Shown piece by piece: positions 15,696-25,148 of a stretch of DNA of 64,000 nucleotides. The notes under the pieces are model-generated. The model was not told the DNA's origin, searched no databases, and was given only the letters and a program-made list of their open reading frames with translations. The stretch covers positions 1-64,000 of the forward strand of contig NZ_JXSQ01000003.1 of assembly GCF_000834055.1 (NCBI RefSeq), written 5' to 3'. The number at the start of each line of letters is the position of its first letter. Positions within the stretch are counted from its first letter, which is position 1. The position numbers were made by a program, and so were the translations under genes. This stretch comes from Leucobacter komagatae (GTDB lineage Bacteria; Actinomycetota; Actinomycetes; Actinomycetales; Microbacteriaceae).

Positions 15696-17561
15696 TTAGA
15701 CCGAGCTTCCCCCGCGCTTGCGAGCGATCATGACCGCGGTGCCACCGGCCGCGAGCACCCCGGCAGCGAGGAGGCTCAGCAGGAGCGGTGAAGCGCCGCC
15801 GGTGTCGCTGAGCTGGCCGCCCTTGTTGCCACCGGACGTATCGCCGGGGTTGGCTGGGTCAGTGGGGCCGGCCGGGTCGGTTGGGTCGGTCGGCGTCGGG
15901 CCGACTGGATCCGTCGGGTCCGCTACATCATTGACGGTGAGATCGTAACTGCGGGTGTCCTCGCCGAACACGTCGGTCACTCGCACCGTGAAGGTGAAGC
16001 TGCCAGCTTCGGTCGGGGTTCCCGTCAGCGCGCCCGTTGCCGCGTCGAGCTCCATGCCGGCGGGCAGCCCTGTTACGTCCGCATCCTCAACGAGCGACCA
16101 AGCGAGGTCGTCCTGACCCGTTGCGGTGATCACGGTGTTCGGGTACGCCGTGCCGACGGTGCCGTCCTCGAGGGGGCCGTCGAAGGTGATCATCGGAGCC
16201 GGTGCTACGATCCGCGCTGGCTCACTCGCGCCGCGCTGGCCCCAGAAATCGTCAACCCAGCGCACGCGGTACTGGAGGTTCATGGTCTCAGCGGTTGCGA
16301 CGACGTCGAGCTGCTCGTCGTAGGCGCCCTCAATGTCGGTCCAGGTCTCGCCGTCCTCCGAGGACTGCCAGGCGATGCCGCCACCGTTGCCCCGCTTGAT
16401 GCCTACGGCATCGGTCTCAAAGCGCGCGTCATCGCCCATCGCGGTGATCTCGGCGTTCGCCGGGTTCGCAACGCTCGGCGGGTTCACGATCGTGACCGTG
16501 CTGCCCTTCTTCGCATTCGTGAAGCCAGCGTTTGCCGAGAGCAGTTCGCCGGTCACGGGGTTCTGCTTCATGGAATAGGGGGCCGTAGGCGTCGCCCTGA
16601 AGCTATCTGGGCGCAGTCCCGTATTCAGGTCTGCCGCCATCAGCTTGTTCCAGTAAATAACGTTTCCGAAGGCGCGGTTGTTTGCGTCATTGCCGACTAC
16701 CTCGTGCATAGGGTTGCCGACCGCCACGCGGCCGAGCATCTCGCCCGTTGCCGGGTTGAAGGCGCCGAGCGCTGTGTCAGCCGAATCGGCGAAGTAGACG
16801 CGCTCGTCCGTGCCATCGGTAACGAACGAAGCAAGGCTGTGGATGTTGCTCAGCTTGAAGCGGTCGAGCTCCTCGAGTGTTTCTGCGTCGAGGGTGTAGA
16901 CAGTGTTTCCCATGCCAATGAGGAGCTTTGAGTCATTGTTGATGAGGACCATGCCGTACGCGTTGACGCCGCCAAAGTCCTTGGTCGCGAGCTCGGTTCC
17001 GGTGTTCGGATCGATGCGAGCAACGTCGCCTTCGTGTCCGAGCACGTAGAGCGATGCGCCGTCCTGCGAGACGACAATCTCCTCGATGGCTTCGGGAACG
17101 TCCGTGAACTCGTTGATGAGCGTACCGCTCGCGAGGTCGAGCACGCCGACGCCCGATGAGAACCAGCCGGCCAAGATGGAGAAGTAGGCGCGGGATCCGT
17201 CAGGGCTGAGGGCAATCTCCTCCGCTCCGGTTCCCGGGGTCGCGATGCGGCCAGTGACCTCACGCTTCGCCATGTCGATGATGGTGAACTCGTTCAGCTG
17301 GCGGGAGGTGACGTAGCCGGTAGTCCCGTCGGCTGACGAGACGAAGTCGTTCGGCATCGACTCTTCCGCAATGAAGATCTCGGTCTGCAGGTCTGGCGTG
17401 AACGTCGTCGCACTGCTGCGCGTCGAGGCCTCCTCCGCCGGCTCAAACGGTTCGGCTAGTGCGAATGCAGGGGCGGGCAGGGAGAGTGCGAGCGCGCCTC
17501 CTGCAACGACTCCGACGACTCCGAGTGTCTTCCTCGGCCGGCGAGCTGTAATTGTGCTCAT
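15696..17561 (-). CDS. Wall-anchored beta-propeller surface protein
   Basis: This 621-residue protein has an N-terminal signal peptide with an ALAEP-type cleavage region. About 300 residues of YVTN-like beta-propeller repeats follow (EEIALSPDGSRAYFS, EIVVSQDGASLYVL, DERVYFADSADTALGAF). Next is an Ig-like segment (WQSSEDGETWTDIEGA), then a putative-Ig/cadherin-like domain (DAATGALTGTPTEAGSFTF). A Pro/Thr/Asp-rich wall spacer precedes the C-terminal sorting signal LSDTG, a hydrophobic helix and RKRGG. LSDTG departs from canonical LPXTG at the Pro position. It is 418 nt from a paralog in the same orientation with the same architecture. A ligand-binding or adhesive role is likely; an enzymatic role is not indicated. 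Confidence 0.85.
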   Translation of the reverse strand: MSTITARRPRKTLGVVGVVAGGALALSLPAPAFALAEPFEPAEEASTRSSATTFTPDLQTEIFIAEESMPNDFVSSADGTTGYVTSRQLNEFTIIDMAKREVTGRIATPGTGAEEIALSPDGSRAYFSILAGWFSSGVGVLDLASGTLINEFTDVPEAIEEIVVSQDGASLYVLGHEGDVARIDPNTGTELATKDFGGVNAYGMVLINNDSKLLIGMGNTVYTLDAETLEELDRFKLSNIHSLASFVTDGTDERVYFADSADTALGAFNPATGEMLGRVAVGNPMHEVVGNDANNRAFGNVIYWNKLMAADLNTGLRPDSFRATPTAPYSMKQNPVTGELLSANAGFTNAKKGSTVTIVNPPSVANPANAEITAMGDDARFETDAVGIKRGNGGGIAWQSSEDGETWTDIEGAYDEQLDVVATAETMNLQYRVRWVDDFWGQRGASEPARIVAPAPMITFDGPLEDGTVGTAYPNTVITATGQDDLAWSLVEDADVTGLPAGMELDAATGALTGTPTEAGSFTFTVRVTDVFGEDTRSYDLTVNDVADPTDPVGPTPTDPTDPAGPTDPANPGDTSGGNKGGQLSDTGGASPLLLSLLAAGVLAAGGTAVMIARKRGGSSV

Positions 17562-17978
17562 AGTCCTTCGCTTCCTCGTGTGATTGCGTAGGAAGCGTGA
17601 ATTTGGAGCGCGAATTCGCTGGGTCGCACCGGAGTTGCGGCAGTCGACCGAGAGATGGCTTCGCTGCTCCCCACCGCATCAACGCATGGGCTTCCCAAAA
17701 ACTACGGTAGGTCCTGAAAGTGCCGCCTGAGTAGTGCGCCCGGCGGGCGGTGTGGTGGAAGTGAGTAGTCCTGAGGGAAGACTGAGGAGAGGCATTGGGG
17801 CCCGATGGGGAGCTGATCGATGACCGCTGAGGGTGCACTGGTGCTCGGGATGGTGAGGGAATGTGGCCTGAAGCGTTGCTCGCTCCAAGGGCTCTGCAAC
17901 ACGAAGGCGCAGCGGGGCTTCTCTCACTGGTGGGAGAAGCCCCGCTGCGCCTTGACGCGCGACCGTGTCGCTCGGGGT
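17562..17978. other. 417-nt spacer between the two surface-protein genes
   Basis: The spacer holds the perfect hairpin at 17904-17953 and, near 17562-17580, the SD of the first surface gene (GAAGGACT before ATG). Open frames here are short and lack plausible starts or homology. I see no RNA gene. Confidence 0.5.
17904..17953 (-). terminator. Perfect 20-bp stem-loop terminator after second propeller gene
   Basis: A 20-bp perfect inverted repeat (arms 17904-17923 and 17934-17953, key bases AAGGCGCAGC...) with a 10-nt loop lies 25 nt after the stop of the minus-strand gene at 17979. The arm ends in CTT on the transcript. The length and perfection fit a strong terminator. Confidence 0.65.
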
Positions 17979-19814
17979 TTACGCTCCGTCGATCCGACGC
18001 TTGCGGGCGAGGGAGAGCCCGCCTACTCCGAGCGCGACGACGCCCGCGCCGATGAGGCCGAGCAGCAGCGGGGAGGCGCCGCCGGTCTCACTGAGTGGAT
18101 CGTTCGGAGTTGGCTTCCCCGGTGTGCCGGGGTTGCCAGGGCCGCCCGGATTGGTGGGGTTCGTCCCGATGTCCTTCTCAGCAACCTTCAGCGTGAATGT
18201 CTTCGTGTCAGTGCCGAATGTGTCGGTCACGCGCACAGTGAACGTGAACGTGCCTGCAACCGTCGGCGTGCCGCTCAGCTTGCCGGTCGCCGGGTCCAGG
18301 GTGATCCCGGCAGGGAGCCCTGATTCGCCGTCCTTTGGCACAACCTCCCACGCGAGGTCTGACTGACCGGTCGCAGTAATGACCGTTCCCGGGTATGCGG
18401 CGTTCACCTTGCCGTCGCTGAGCGGGCCTTCGAACGTGATGACCGGGCCCTGCACGACGATCTTTGCCGCATCGCTGAACCCGCTGAGGCCCCAGAAATC
18501 GTCATGCCAACGCACCCGATACTGCAGCGCAATTGCTGCCTCCGTCGCCACAACGTTCACCTGCTCGAAGGTCGCGCCAGGGATATCCGTCCAGTTCTCA
18601 CCGTCACTCGATGACTGCCAGAACACCCCGCCGGTGTGCCCTTGCTTGATGCCAACGGCGTCGATTTCGAAGCGTGCGGTGTCGCCGAGCGCACTGATGC
18701 TGACATCGGCAGGGTCAGTCGTGCTGGGGGTGTTAATGATCGAGACGGTGCTGCCCTTGGTAGCGTTCGTCCACCCAGCGTTCGCGGTGAGGAGCTCGCC
18801 TGTAGCGGGATTCTTGTCCACGGAGTACGGCGCGGTCGGCGTAGCCCGGAAGCTCTCCGAGCGGATCCCCGTTTCAAGATTCGCTGCCATCAGCTTGGTC
18901 CAGTACGGCACCGGACCGAATGCGCGGTTGAGATCGTCATATCCGACCGCGCCCGCCATGGGCGATCCCACCGCAGCGCGCGACTCGATCTCGCCTGATG
19001 CGGGGTTGAACACTCCGAGGGTCGCGCCGGCCGAGTCTGCGAAGTAGACCCGTTCGTCTGTGGTGTCGACCCTCATGAACGCGGTCGATGTCATGCCTGA
19101 CAGCGTGGCTTGCCCGATCACACTGAGGTCGCTCGTGTCGAGAGTGTAGATCGCGTTCTTGGAACCAACGAGCAGCTTGCTGTCGCCTTCGATGAGGGCG
19201 AGCCCGTCTGAGGACGTCCGCCCGAGCTCGGCCCGAGCGAGCTCGGTGCCCGTTGTCGCATCGAGCTTGAGGACGGTCCCGTCGATCCCGAGCACGTAGA
19301 TGGACGCGCCGTCGGCGGCGACCACGAGCTCCATGATGTTCTCTGGCACGTCGGTGAACTCCGCGAAGGTCACGCCGGCACTGAGATCGATGACGCTGAC
19401 CTGTGAGGTGTATTCCCCTTCGAGCGTGGCGAGGTAGGCGCGGGTGCCGTCGGGGCTCACGCGAATGGCCTCGTTGCCAGAGCCGGGGGTCGAGACCCGC
19501 TGAATGACCTCTCGGCTCGAGAGGTCAATGGTGACGATTTCGTTGAGCCACCGCTGCGAAACGTAGCCCAGACTGCCGTCGACTCCGGCGACGAAGTCGT
19601 TTGGCAGTGTTTCTTCGCCGATGAAGATGTCGGTTTGCAGGTCAGGGGTGAAGGTTGTCGATCCGTCACCGCCGGGAACTGATGGCTCCGCAGGGTCCTC
19701 TGGGCCGTCTGCGGCAAAGGCGGGCAGGGCGAGCCCCAAGGCGAGAACACCCCCGAGGATGCTGCCCGCGACGCCGAAGGCGCCCCGGTGTCGACGTGCT
19801 GTGCTGCTTCGCAT
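17979..19814 (-). CDS. Wall-anchored beta-propeller surface protein (paralog)
   Basis: This 611-residue paralog of the protein at 15696-17561 has the same order: signal peptide (LALPAFAAD), the FTPDLQTDIFIGEETLPNDF motif, beta-propeller repeats, WQSSSDGENWTDI, a He_PIG-type Ig domain (DPATGKLSGTPTVAGTFTF), a Gly/Pro-rich spacer, and the LSETG sorting signal with GASPLLL and an RKRR tail. I chose ATG 19814 (MRSSTARRHRG) because the signal peptide begins there; the frame runs open upstream to 20147, across the divergent promoter, and is implausible. The pair probably arose by tandem duplication and then diverged. It is divergent from a two-component system. Confidence 0.85.
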   Translation of the reverse strand: MRSSTARRHRGAFGVAGSILGGVLALGLALPAFAADGPEDPAEPSVPGGDGSTTFTPDLQTDIFIGEETLPNDFVAGVDGSLGYVSQRWLNEIVTIDLSSREVIQRVSTPGSGNEAIRVSPDGTRAYLATLEGEYTSQVSVIDLSAGVTFAEFTDVPENIMELVVAADGASIYVLGIDGTVLKLDATTGTELARAELGRTSSDGLALIEGDSKLLVGSKNAIYTLDTSDLSVIGQATLSGMTSTAFMRVDTTDERVYFADSAGATLGVFNPASGEIESRAAVGSPMAGAVGYDDLNRAFGPVPYWTKLMAANLETGIRSESFRATPTAPYSVDKNPATGELLTANAGWTNATKGSTVSIINTPSTTDPADVSISALGDTARFEIDAVGIKQGHTGGVFWQSSSDGENWTDIPGATFEQVNVVATEAAIALQYRVRWHDDFWGLSGFSDAAKIVVQGPVITFEGPLSDGKVNAAYPGTVITATGQSDLAWEVVPKDGESGLPAGITLDPATGKLSGTPTVAGTFTFTVRVTDTFGTDTKTFTLKVAEKDIGTNPTNPGGPGNPGTPGKPTPNDPLSETGGASPLLLGLIGAGVVALGVGGLSLARKRRIDGA

Positions 19815-19935
19815 GTGGCATTCACTTTCTCTGGTGGGGACTCGGGAAGTCACGTCTGAGGGGCGAATGCGCAGTCGTCGCGGGGTGAGCGGGACAGTGA
19901 ACAAGCTGCGGCAGGCATAACTTTGCCTAATATTC

Positions 19936-19963
19936 AGCATACGTAATAGATAGGGGACGGCAA
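19936..19963 (-). promoter_or_regulatory. Candidate promoter of second surface-protein gene
   Basis: On the minus strand TTGCCG (19963-19958) and TATGCT (19941-19936) are 16 bp apart in an AT-rich patch about 120 nt upstream of the surface-protein start. The spacing is right but the -35 is only partial. Confidence 0.35.
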
Positions 19964-19982
19964 AGGAAAAGTTACGCGGAGG

Positions 19983-20008
19983 CTCGCCTGCACTGCGGCG
20001 CAGGCGAG
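19983..20008. repeat. Stem-loop between divergent surface protein and response regulator
   Basis: CTCGCCTGC and GCAGGCGAG form a 9-bp perfect stem with an 8-nt loop, about 60 nt before the response-regulator start. It may be a structure in the untranslated leader or an operator dyad. The function is unknown. Confidence 0.35.
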
Positions 20009-20065
20009 ACGGTCTACCCTGGAAGAGTTGACGTACAACCCGACGCAGCCCGCAGAGAGTCAAAG

Positions 20066-20737
20066 ATGAAGATCCTGATCGTAGAAGACGACGCCCGCGT
20101 CGCCGAGGCTCTGAGCGCCTACCTCCGGCAGGCCGGCTACACCACACACTGGGTAGGCGACGGAACTTCCGCGATTGACGCTGTCGGGGCAGACACCGAA
20201 GCAGTCGTACTCGACCTCGGGCTGCCAGACATCGACGGCCTCGACGTCTGCAGACGCATTCGCGGGGTGAGTAACGTCCCCATCATCATCGCGACGGCAC
20301 GGAGCAACGTCGAATCGCGGATCAAGGGCCTGCACGCGGGGGCAGACGACTTCGTGGTGAAACCCTACGACGTTCGAGAGCTCATCGCGCGCATCGAAGC
20401 CGTGACCAGGCGCGCGCGGACGACAGCGCCAGCACCGGGGGAGAGCTCAAACCTCGAAATCGACGGCACCTACATTGATTTCGCGAACCGGCTCGTGCTC
20501 TCCGACGGCGTCAGCATCGAGCTCACGCCAAAGGAATTCGACATCCTTGCGGTGCTCGCAAGATACCCGGGCGTTGTCACCCCGCGAGACAGAATCATCC
20601 GTGAGGTCTGGGGAACGGACTGGACGGGGTTTAGCCGTTCGCTCGAGGTGCACGTCGCATCGATCCGCCGCAAACTCAACTGCCCGGCGCTCATCGCAAC
20701 CGTGCGCGGCGTTGGATACCGGCTGATGGGCGGATAG
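20066..20737 (+). CDS. OmpR-family response regulator
   Basis: This 223-residue protein has an N-terminal receiver domain with acidic pocket EDD near residue 8, phospho-acceptor Asp in AVVLDLGLPDIDGLDV and Lys in VVKPYDV. A C-terminal OmpR/PhoB winged helix follows (ELTPKEFDILAVLARYPG ... VHVASIRRKL). It is followed after 3 nt by its cognate kinase and, via overlap, by a TAXI lipoprotein. This suggests the three form one sensory unit. Phased CTCA repeats upstream of gluA (23143-23180) are a good candidate binding site. Confidence 0.93.
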   Translation: MKILIVEDDARVAEALSAYLRQAGYTTHWVGDGTSAIDAVGADTEAVVLDLGLPDIDGLDVCRRIRGVSNVPIIIATARSNVESRIKGLHAGADDFVVKPYDVRELIARIEAVTRRARTTAPAPGESSNLEIDGTYIDFANRLVLSDGVSIELTPKEFDILAVLARYPGVVTPRDRIIREVWGTDWTGFSRSLEVHVASIRRKLNCPALIATVRGVGYRLMGG

Positions 20738-20740
20738 CGC

Positions 20741-22150
20741 GTGCGCAGGCGACTGTTTGTGGTCTTCCTCGTCCCCACGACCATCATCCTGGTCATCCTT
20801 GGGGGAGCATACGGGTGGAGCGCAGCACGGAGCATCCAGCAGCAGGTCGCGACGCAGCTGCTCAGCGACCTCAGCTACTTCACGACCGGAGCTGGCCAAG
20901 CGCTCCGAGCGGGGGATCCCGCGATGATCGAGACGGAGCTGCGCCGCTACGGGATGCTCTATGACGCCGGGGTTGTCGTGTTCGACCGCTCTGGCACCGC
21001 GTGGGCCTCGGGTGCGCGCGTCCCCGCGCTGAGCGAGGGCGATGCTGAGCAGGTGAGCCTCGCGCTCTCCGGGAGGCGTGGAGAGCCTGTGGGGGACCTC
21101 CTGCCGTGGACAGCGAGCGAGCTCGTCGTCGTCGAGCCAGTCTTTGACGACGGCCGAGTCATCGGGGCGGTCAGAATCTCGGCGAGCACCGACGCGCCGC
21201 GGCGAGCGATCCTCACCCAGTGGGGCGCCATCGTCGGCCTGAGCGTCGTGATTATCATCGCGCTCGTGTGGGCGGTGTACCGGCTCGCGAGCTGGGTGCT
21301 CAAGCCGCTCAACCGGGTCGACAGCGCGATGGCTGCCATCGAGCACGGCGAGATGGGGGCGCGCATCGACGACGAGACCGGGCCGCCAGAAGTGCGGCGC
21401 ATGGTGCGCATGTTTAACCAGATGGCCGAGGAGATCGAGCGCGTCATGACCAGGCAACAGGAATTCGTGATGAATGCCTCGCACGAGTTGCGCAACCCGC
21501 TCGGGGCGCTCCTCATGCGAGTCGAGTATCTCGCAACGGGCCTCGACGAGGGGTGGATCGATGACGTCGAGCACGCGCGCGAGGAGGGGCGACGGATGAC
21601 ACGCATCCTCGACACGCTGCTGAGCGTCGCACGCGACGGGAAATCAGACTCGTCGTTCGTGGCGGTGGATCTCGCCGAGCTCGTCGAGGCGCGCGCCGCA
21701 GCCTGGCGTGAGCGCGCAGCCGACGGGTGGGTGGTGATCCACACGCACAGCGACGCTGACGCGTTGAGCGTCACGGATCGGATGGCGGTTGAGAGCGCGC
21801 TGGATGCGGTCATCGATAACGCGCTGAAATTCGCGCCCCGCGGCAGCGCGATCGACCTCACCGTTGCGCGCAGGGACGACGGGCACGCGGTCTCCGTCCG
21901 GGATCGGGGCCGCGGGCTCGAGCCGGAGCAGCTCGAACAGGCGACCGGCCGGTTCTGGCGAAGCCCGCAGGATCAAAACGTGCCAGGGTCGGGGCTTGGC
22001 CTCGCTATCGCGGCAGACCTGCTGCAGACGATGGGTGGAAATATCGTGCTCTCCTCACCGGCGAATGGCGGGCTTGAAGTCACGCTGTTGCTTCCGTCCA
22101 CCGATGCTGCGGGGGTATCCGCGGCGACACCCGAAGACGTCGATGCGTAG
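20741..22150 (+). CDS. Membrane sensor histidine kinase
   Basis: This 469-residue kinase starts at GTG. Membrane helix 1 is near residues 7-25 and a second near 163-185 (VGLSVVIIIALVWAVYRL), enclosing an extracytoplasmic sensor domain of about 135 residues. HAMP, HisKA (H-box MNASHELRNPLGALL) and HATPase domains follow (GSGLGLAIAADLL). The H-box has Asn where Thr is usual after Arg (HELRNPL), which occurs in some kinases and may affect phosphatase activity. It lies 3 nt after its regulator, and its last codons overlap a TAXI binding protein that could present ligand to the sensor domain. Confidence 0.93.
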   Translation: MRRRLFVVFLVPTTIILVILGGAYGWSAARSIQQQVATQLLSDLSYFTTGAGQALRAGDPAMIETELRRYGMLYDAGVVVFDRSGTAWASGARVPALSEGDAEQVSLALSGRRGEPVGDLLPWTASELVVVEPVFDDGRVIGAVRISASTDAPRRAILTQWGAIVGLSVVIIIALVWAVYRLASWVLKPLNRVDSAMAAIEHGEMGARIDDETGPPEVRRMVRMFNQMAEEIERVMTRQQEFVMNASHELRNPLGALLMRVEYLATGLDEGWIDDVEHAREEGRRMTRILDTLLSVARDGKSDSSFVAVDLAELVEARAAAWRERAADGWVVIHTHSDADALSVTDRMAVESALDAVIDNALKFAPRGSAIDLTVARRDDGHAVSVRDRGRGLEPEQLEQATGRFWRSPQDQNVPGSGLGLAIAADLLQTMGGNIVLSSPANGGLEVTLLLPSTDAAGVSAATPEDVDA

Positions 22151-23129
22151 GTGGGCGGGCGCAGGGCGCATCACCGGCCGCATCGGGGCGCGAGCGCTTG
22201 CTGTGCTGCTCACCCTTGTGCTCAGCGGGGCGACGCTCGCCGGCTGCAGCTCGGCGGTGCGCGACTCGGGCAGCCACCGCATCGCTGGTGGAGCATCGAC
22301 GGGGATCTACTACGCATACGGCGGCACACTCGCGGAGCACCTGCGCGACGTCGGCTTCGATATCGCCGTCGACGAAACCGGTGGGTCCGTCGACAACCTG
22401 CTCCGCGTCGGGCGAGGCGAGGCGATCCTGGGCTTCGCCCAAGCTGACGCGGCAGCAGACGCCGTCGCAGGGGTAGGGGCCTTCAGCGCCCCGCTACCAA
22501 TTGCCGGCGTCGCTCGCGTCTATGACGAGTACGTTCAGGTGGTCGTGAAAGCGGACGCCGAGGCAGAAAACATCTCAGACCTCGCGGGCTTGCGGGTCTC
22601 CATCGGGGAGGCAAACTCCGGTGTGACGGTGATCGCGGACCGCGTGCTCCGCGCCGCGGGCATCGACCACGAGGATTTTGTGCCGGTGACGCTCGGCATC
22701 GACGACTCAGTCGAGGCGCTCGCGCGCGGAGAGATCGATGCGTTCTTCTGGGTCGGCGGGGTCCCGACACCCGGCATCGAGACGCTGTCGAAGGGCACAC
22801 CGCTGCGGATCCTTCCGATCCGCCCTGAGACCGTCGAGAAGGTGAACTCTGGCCACGCCGGCGTGTATCGGCTGGCCGAATTCCCGCTCGGGGCGTACGG
22901 CACGGAGGCCGCAGTCGAGACGATGACTGTGCCGAACTACCTCATCACCTCTACGGACGCGCCAGAGCGGCTGGTGTTCGAAATCACCCAAACCCTGTTT
23001 GCCGCGCGCACCGATATTGCGCGGACGGTTCCCGCCGCAGCCCTGCTCGACAGGCGGCAGGCGATCTTCACGAGCCCCGTGCCGCTGCACCCCGGCGCGG
23101 CGGACTTTTACGTGAGCAGCCGCAGCTAG
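22143..23129 (+). CDS. TAXI-family solute-binding lipoprotein without TRAP permease
   Basis: This protein of about 328 residues has a lipobox (LAGC) near residue 35. The mature domain is typical of TAXI solute receptors: GGASTGIYYAYGGTLAEHL at its N-terminus, DNLLRVGRGEAILGFAQADA, SVEALARGEIDAFFWVGG and PNYLITSTDAPERLVFEITQ. The start is ATG 22143, overlapping the kinase gene by 8 nt. TAXI proteins normally feed a fused TRAP permease (DctQM), but none is present here. A TAXI structure from Thermus thermophilus was reported with bound glutamate/glutamine. With gluABCD 204 nt downstream, an accessory amino-acid sensor for the adjacent kinase is plausible inference. Confidence 0.85.
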   Translation: MRRWAGAGRITGRIGARALAVLLTLVLSGATLAGCSSAVRDSGSHRIAGGASTGIYYAYGGTLAEHLRDVGFDIAVDETGGSVDNLLRVGRGEAILGFAQADAAADAVAGVGAFSAPLPIAGVARVYDEYVQVVVKADAEAENISDLAGLRVSIGEANSGVTVIADRVLRAAGIDHEDFVPVTLGIDDSVEALARGEIDAFFWVGGVPTPGIETLSKGTPLRILPIRPETVEKVNSGHAGVYRLAEFPLGAYGTEAAVETMTVPNYLITSTDAPERLVFEITQTLFAARTDIARTVPAAALLDRRQAIFTSPVPLHPGAADFYVSSRS

Positions 23130-23142
23130 CTCCCACAGCGAA

Positions 23143-23180
23143 CCTCAAGAAACCTCAGCCCGATTCTCAAGAAAGCCTCA
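23143..23180 (+). promoter_or_regulatory. Four phased CTCA repeats upstream of gluA
   Basis: The spacer between the TAXI gene and gluA contains CTCAAGAAA at 23144 and 23166 (22 bp apart), each followed by CCTCA. Together the (C/T)CTCA units start at 23143, 23153, 23165 and 23176, a spacing of 10-12 bp. A weak -35/-10 pair (TGACTT near 23188, TAGCGT at 23211) follows immediately. OmpR-type regulators bind such phased direct repeats just upstream of -35, so this is a likely site for the regulator at 20066. Confidence 0.5.
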
Positions 23181-23332
23181 AATCCCGTGACTTGTGGGGT
23201 CCACCCTCACTAGCGTGTTGCTGATCGGTTCAAGGGCGAGCATCTCAAGCGCTCCTCGAACCAGGCAACCCAAGCAGTGTGCCGACGCAGCGCAGCCCGC
23301 GCTCGCGGTCAGGATCCAAAGGTGGAACATAG

Positions 23333-24079
<747 letters not shown>

Positions 24080-24132
24080 CCACAGGGGTGCCCACACCGG
24101 GCGTCCTTCATCCCAACCGAAAGGAACGCACT

Positions 24133-25050
24133 ATGCGATTCAAGAAAGCTTTCGCAACGGCCGGCCTCATTGCTGCGGCCGCGCTCGTACTGACCGGCTG
24201 CAACAGCGGCACCCCCGGCGCGACCGACGAGGGCGACGGCGGCACCACCGAGCCGACGACGTCGAGCAACCCCTGGACCGTTGCCGAGGACTTCACGCTC
24301 GAGGGCAGCCCAACGTTCGACAAGATCCAGGAGCGCGGCAAGGTCGTCATCGGCGTCAAGGAAGACCAGCCAGGCCTCGGATACTACGACAACGTCACCC
24401 AGGAGCGCTCGGGCTTTGACGTCGACATCGCCCGCTGGATCGCGGCATCGATCGGCTTCGACGAGAAGCAGATTGAGTACAAGGCGATCGCCTCGGCGAA
24501 CCGCGAGCAGGCGATCGTGAACGGCGACGTCGACTACTACGTCGGCACCTACTCGATCAACGACAAGCGCAAGAACGACATCGACTTCGCCGGCCCCTAC
24601 TTCATCACCGGCCAGGGCCTGCTCGTGCGTGTCGACGACACCGACTACCAGAAGCTTGAAGATCTGAACGGCAAGACGGTCTGCTCGGCGACCGGCTCGA
24701 CCCCGATCCAGAACATCAAGGACAACTTCAAGGAGATCAAGCCGCAGGAGTTCGACCTCTACTCGGCCTGCGTTGAGAACCTGGTGAACGGCCAGGTTGA
24801 CGCGGTCACCACCGACCAGGCGATCCTCATCGGCTACGCTGCGCAGCAGCCGGACGACCTCAAGGTCACCAGCGGCCCGGTCTTCACCGAGGAGCAGTAC
24901 GGCGTCGGCCTCGCAAAGGGCGACGACGTCTTCCGCGCACACATCAACGAGCTCTTCACCGATGGCGGCGACGTCTGGACGAAGATCTTCGACAACAACC
25001 TCGGCGACTCGGGCATCACGGTCGACCAGCCTGCGGTTGACGCGTACTAA
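24133..25050 (+). CDS. gluB: Glutamate-binding lipoprotein of ABC transporter
   Basis: This 305-residue family-3 solute-binding protein begins MRFKKAFATAGL with lipobox VLTGC near residue 25. The mature domain has the family signature (FDVDIARWIAASIGFDEKQI, KTVCSATGSTPIQNIK, VDAVTTDQAILIGYA). I chose ATG 24133, with AAGGA eight bases upstream, over the ATG at 24088, which would put 15 hydrophilic residues before the signal peptide. Glutamate (or related polar amino acid) specificity is inferred from gene order and family resemblance. A strong hairpin follows the gene. Confidence 0.92.
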   Translation: MRFKKAFATAGLIAAAALVLTGCNSGTPGATDEGDGGTTEPTTSSNPWTVAEDFTLEGSPTFDKIQERGKVVIGVKEDQPGLGYYDNVTQERSGFDVDIARWIAASIGFDEKQIEYKAIASANREQAIVNGDVDYYVGTYSINDKRKNDIDFAGPYFITGQGLLVRVDDTDYQKLEDLNGKTVCSATGSTPIQNIKDNFKEIKPQEFDLYSACVENLVNGQVDAVTTDQAILIGYAAQQPDDLKVTSGPVFTEEQYGVGLAKGDDVFRAHINELFTDGGDVWTKIFDNNLGDSGITVDQPAVDAY

Positions 25051-25095
25051 CCCGCGGTAGGCGCGCACCCTCGCGTGCGCGCACTCTGCACTAAT

Positions 25096-25124
25096 GTTCG
25101 GGGGCGGCCAGCCCGCCCCCGAAC
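25096..25124 (+). terminator. Intra-operon hairpin between gluB and gluC
   Basis: GTTCGGGGGCGG and CCGCCCCCGAAC form a perfect 12-bp GC-rich stem with a 5-nt loop in the 98-nt gap. Such hairpins after binding-protein genes usually stabilise the upstream message or partly terminate, so that the binding protein is made in excess over the permeases. Confidence 0.55.
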
Positions 25125-25148
25125 GTCATCTTCACAGAAGGAAGACGA

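Noticed and set aside
17562-17978. Possible small gene or RNA in the surface-protein spacer
   Set aside because: Only the terminator hairpin is convincing; the frames lack starts and motifs.
19815-20147. N-terminal extension of the second surface protein
   Set aside because: It would overlap the divergent response-regulator start and place more than 100 residues before a clear signal peptide.
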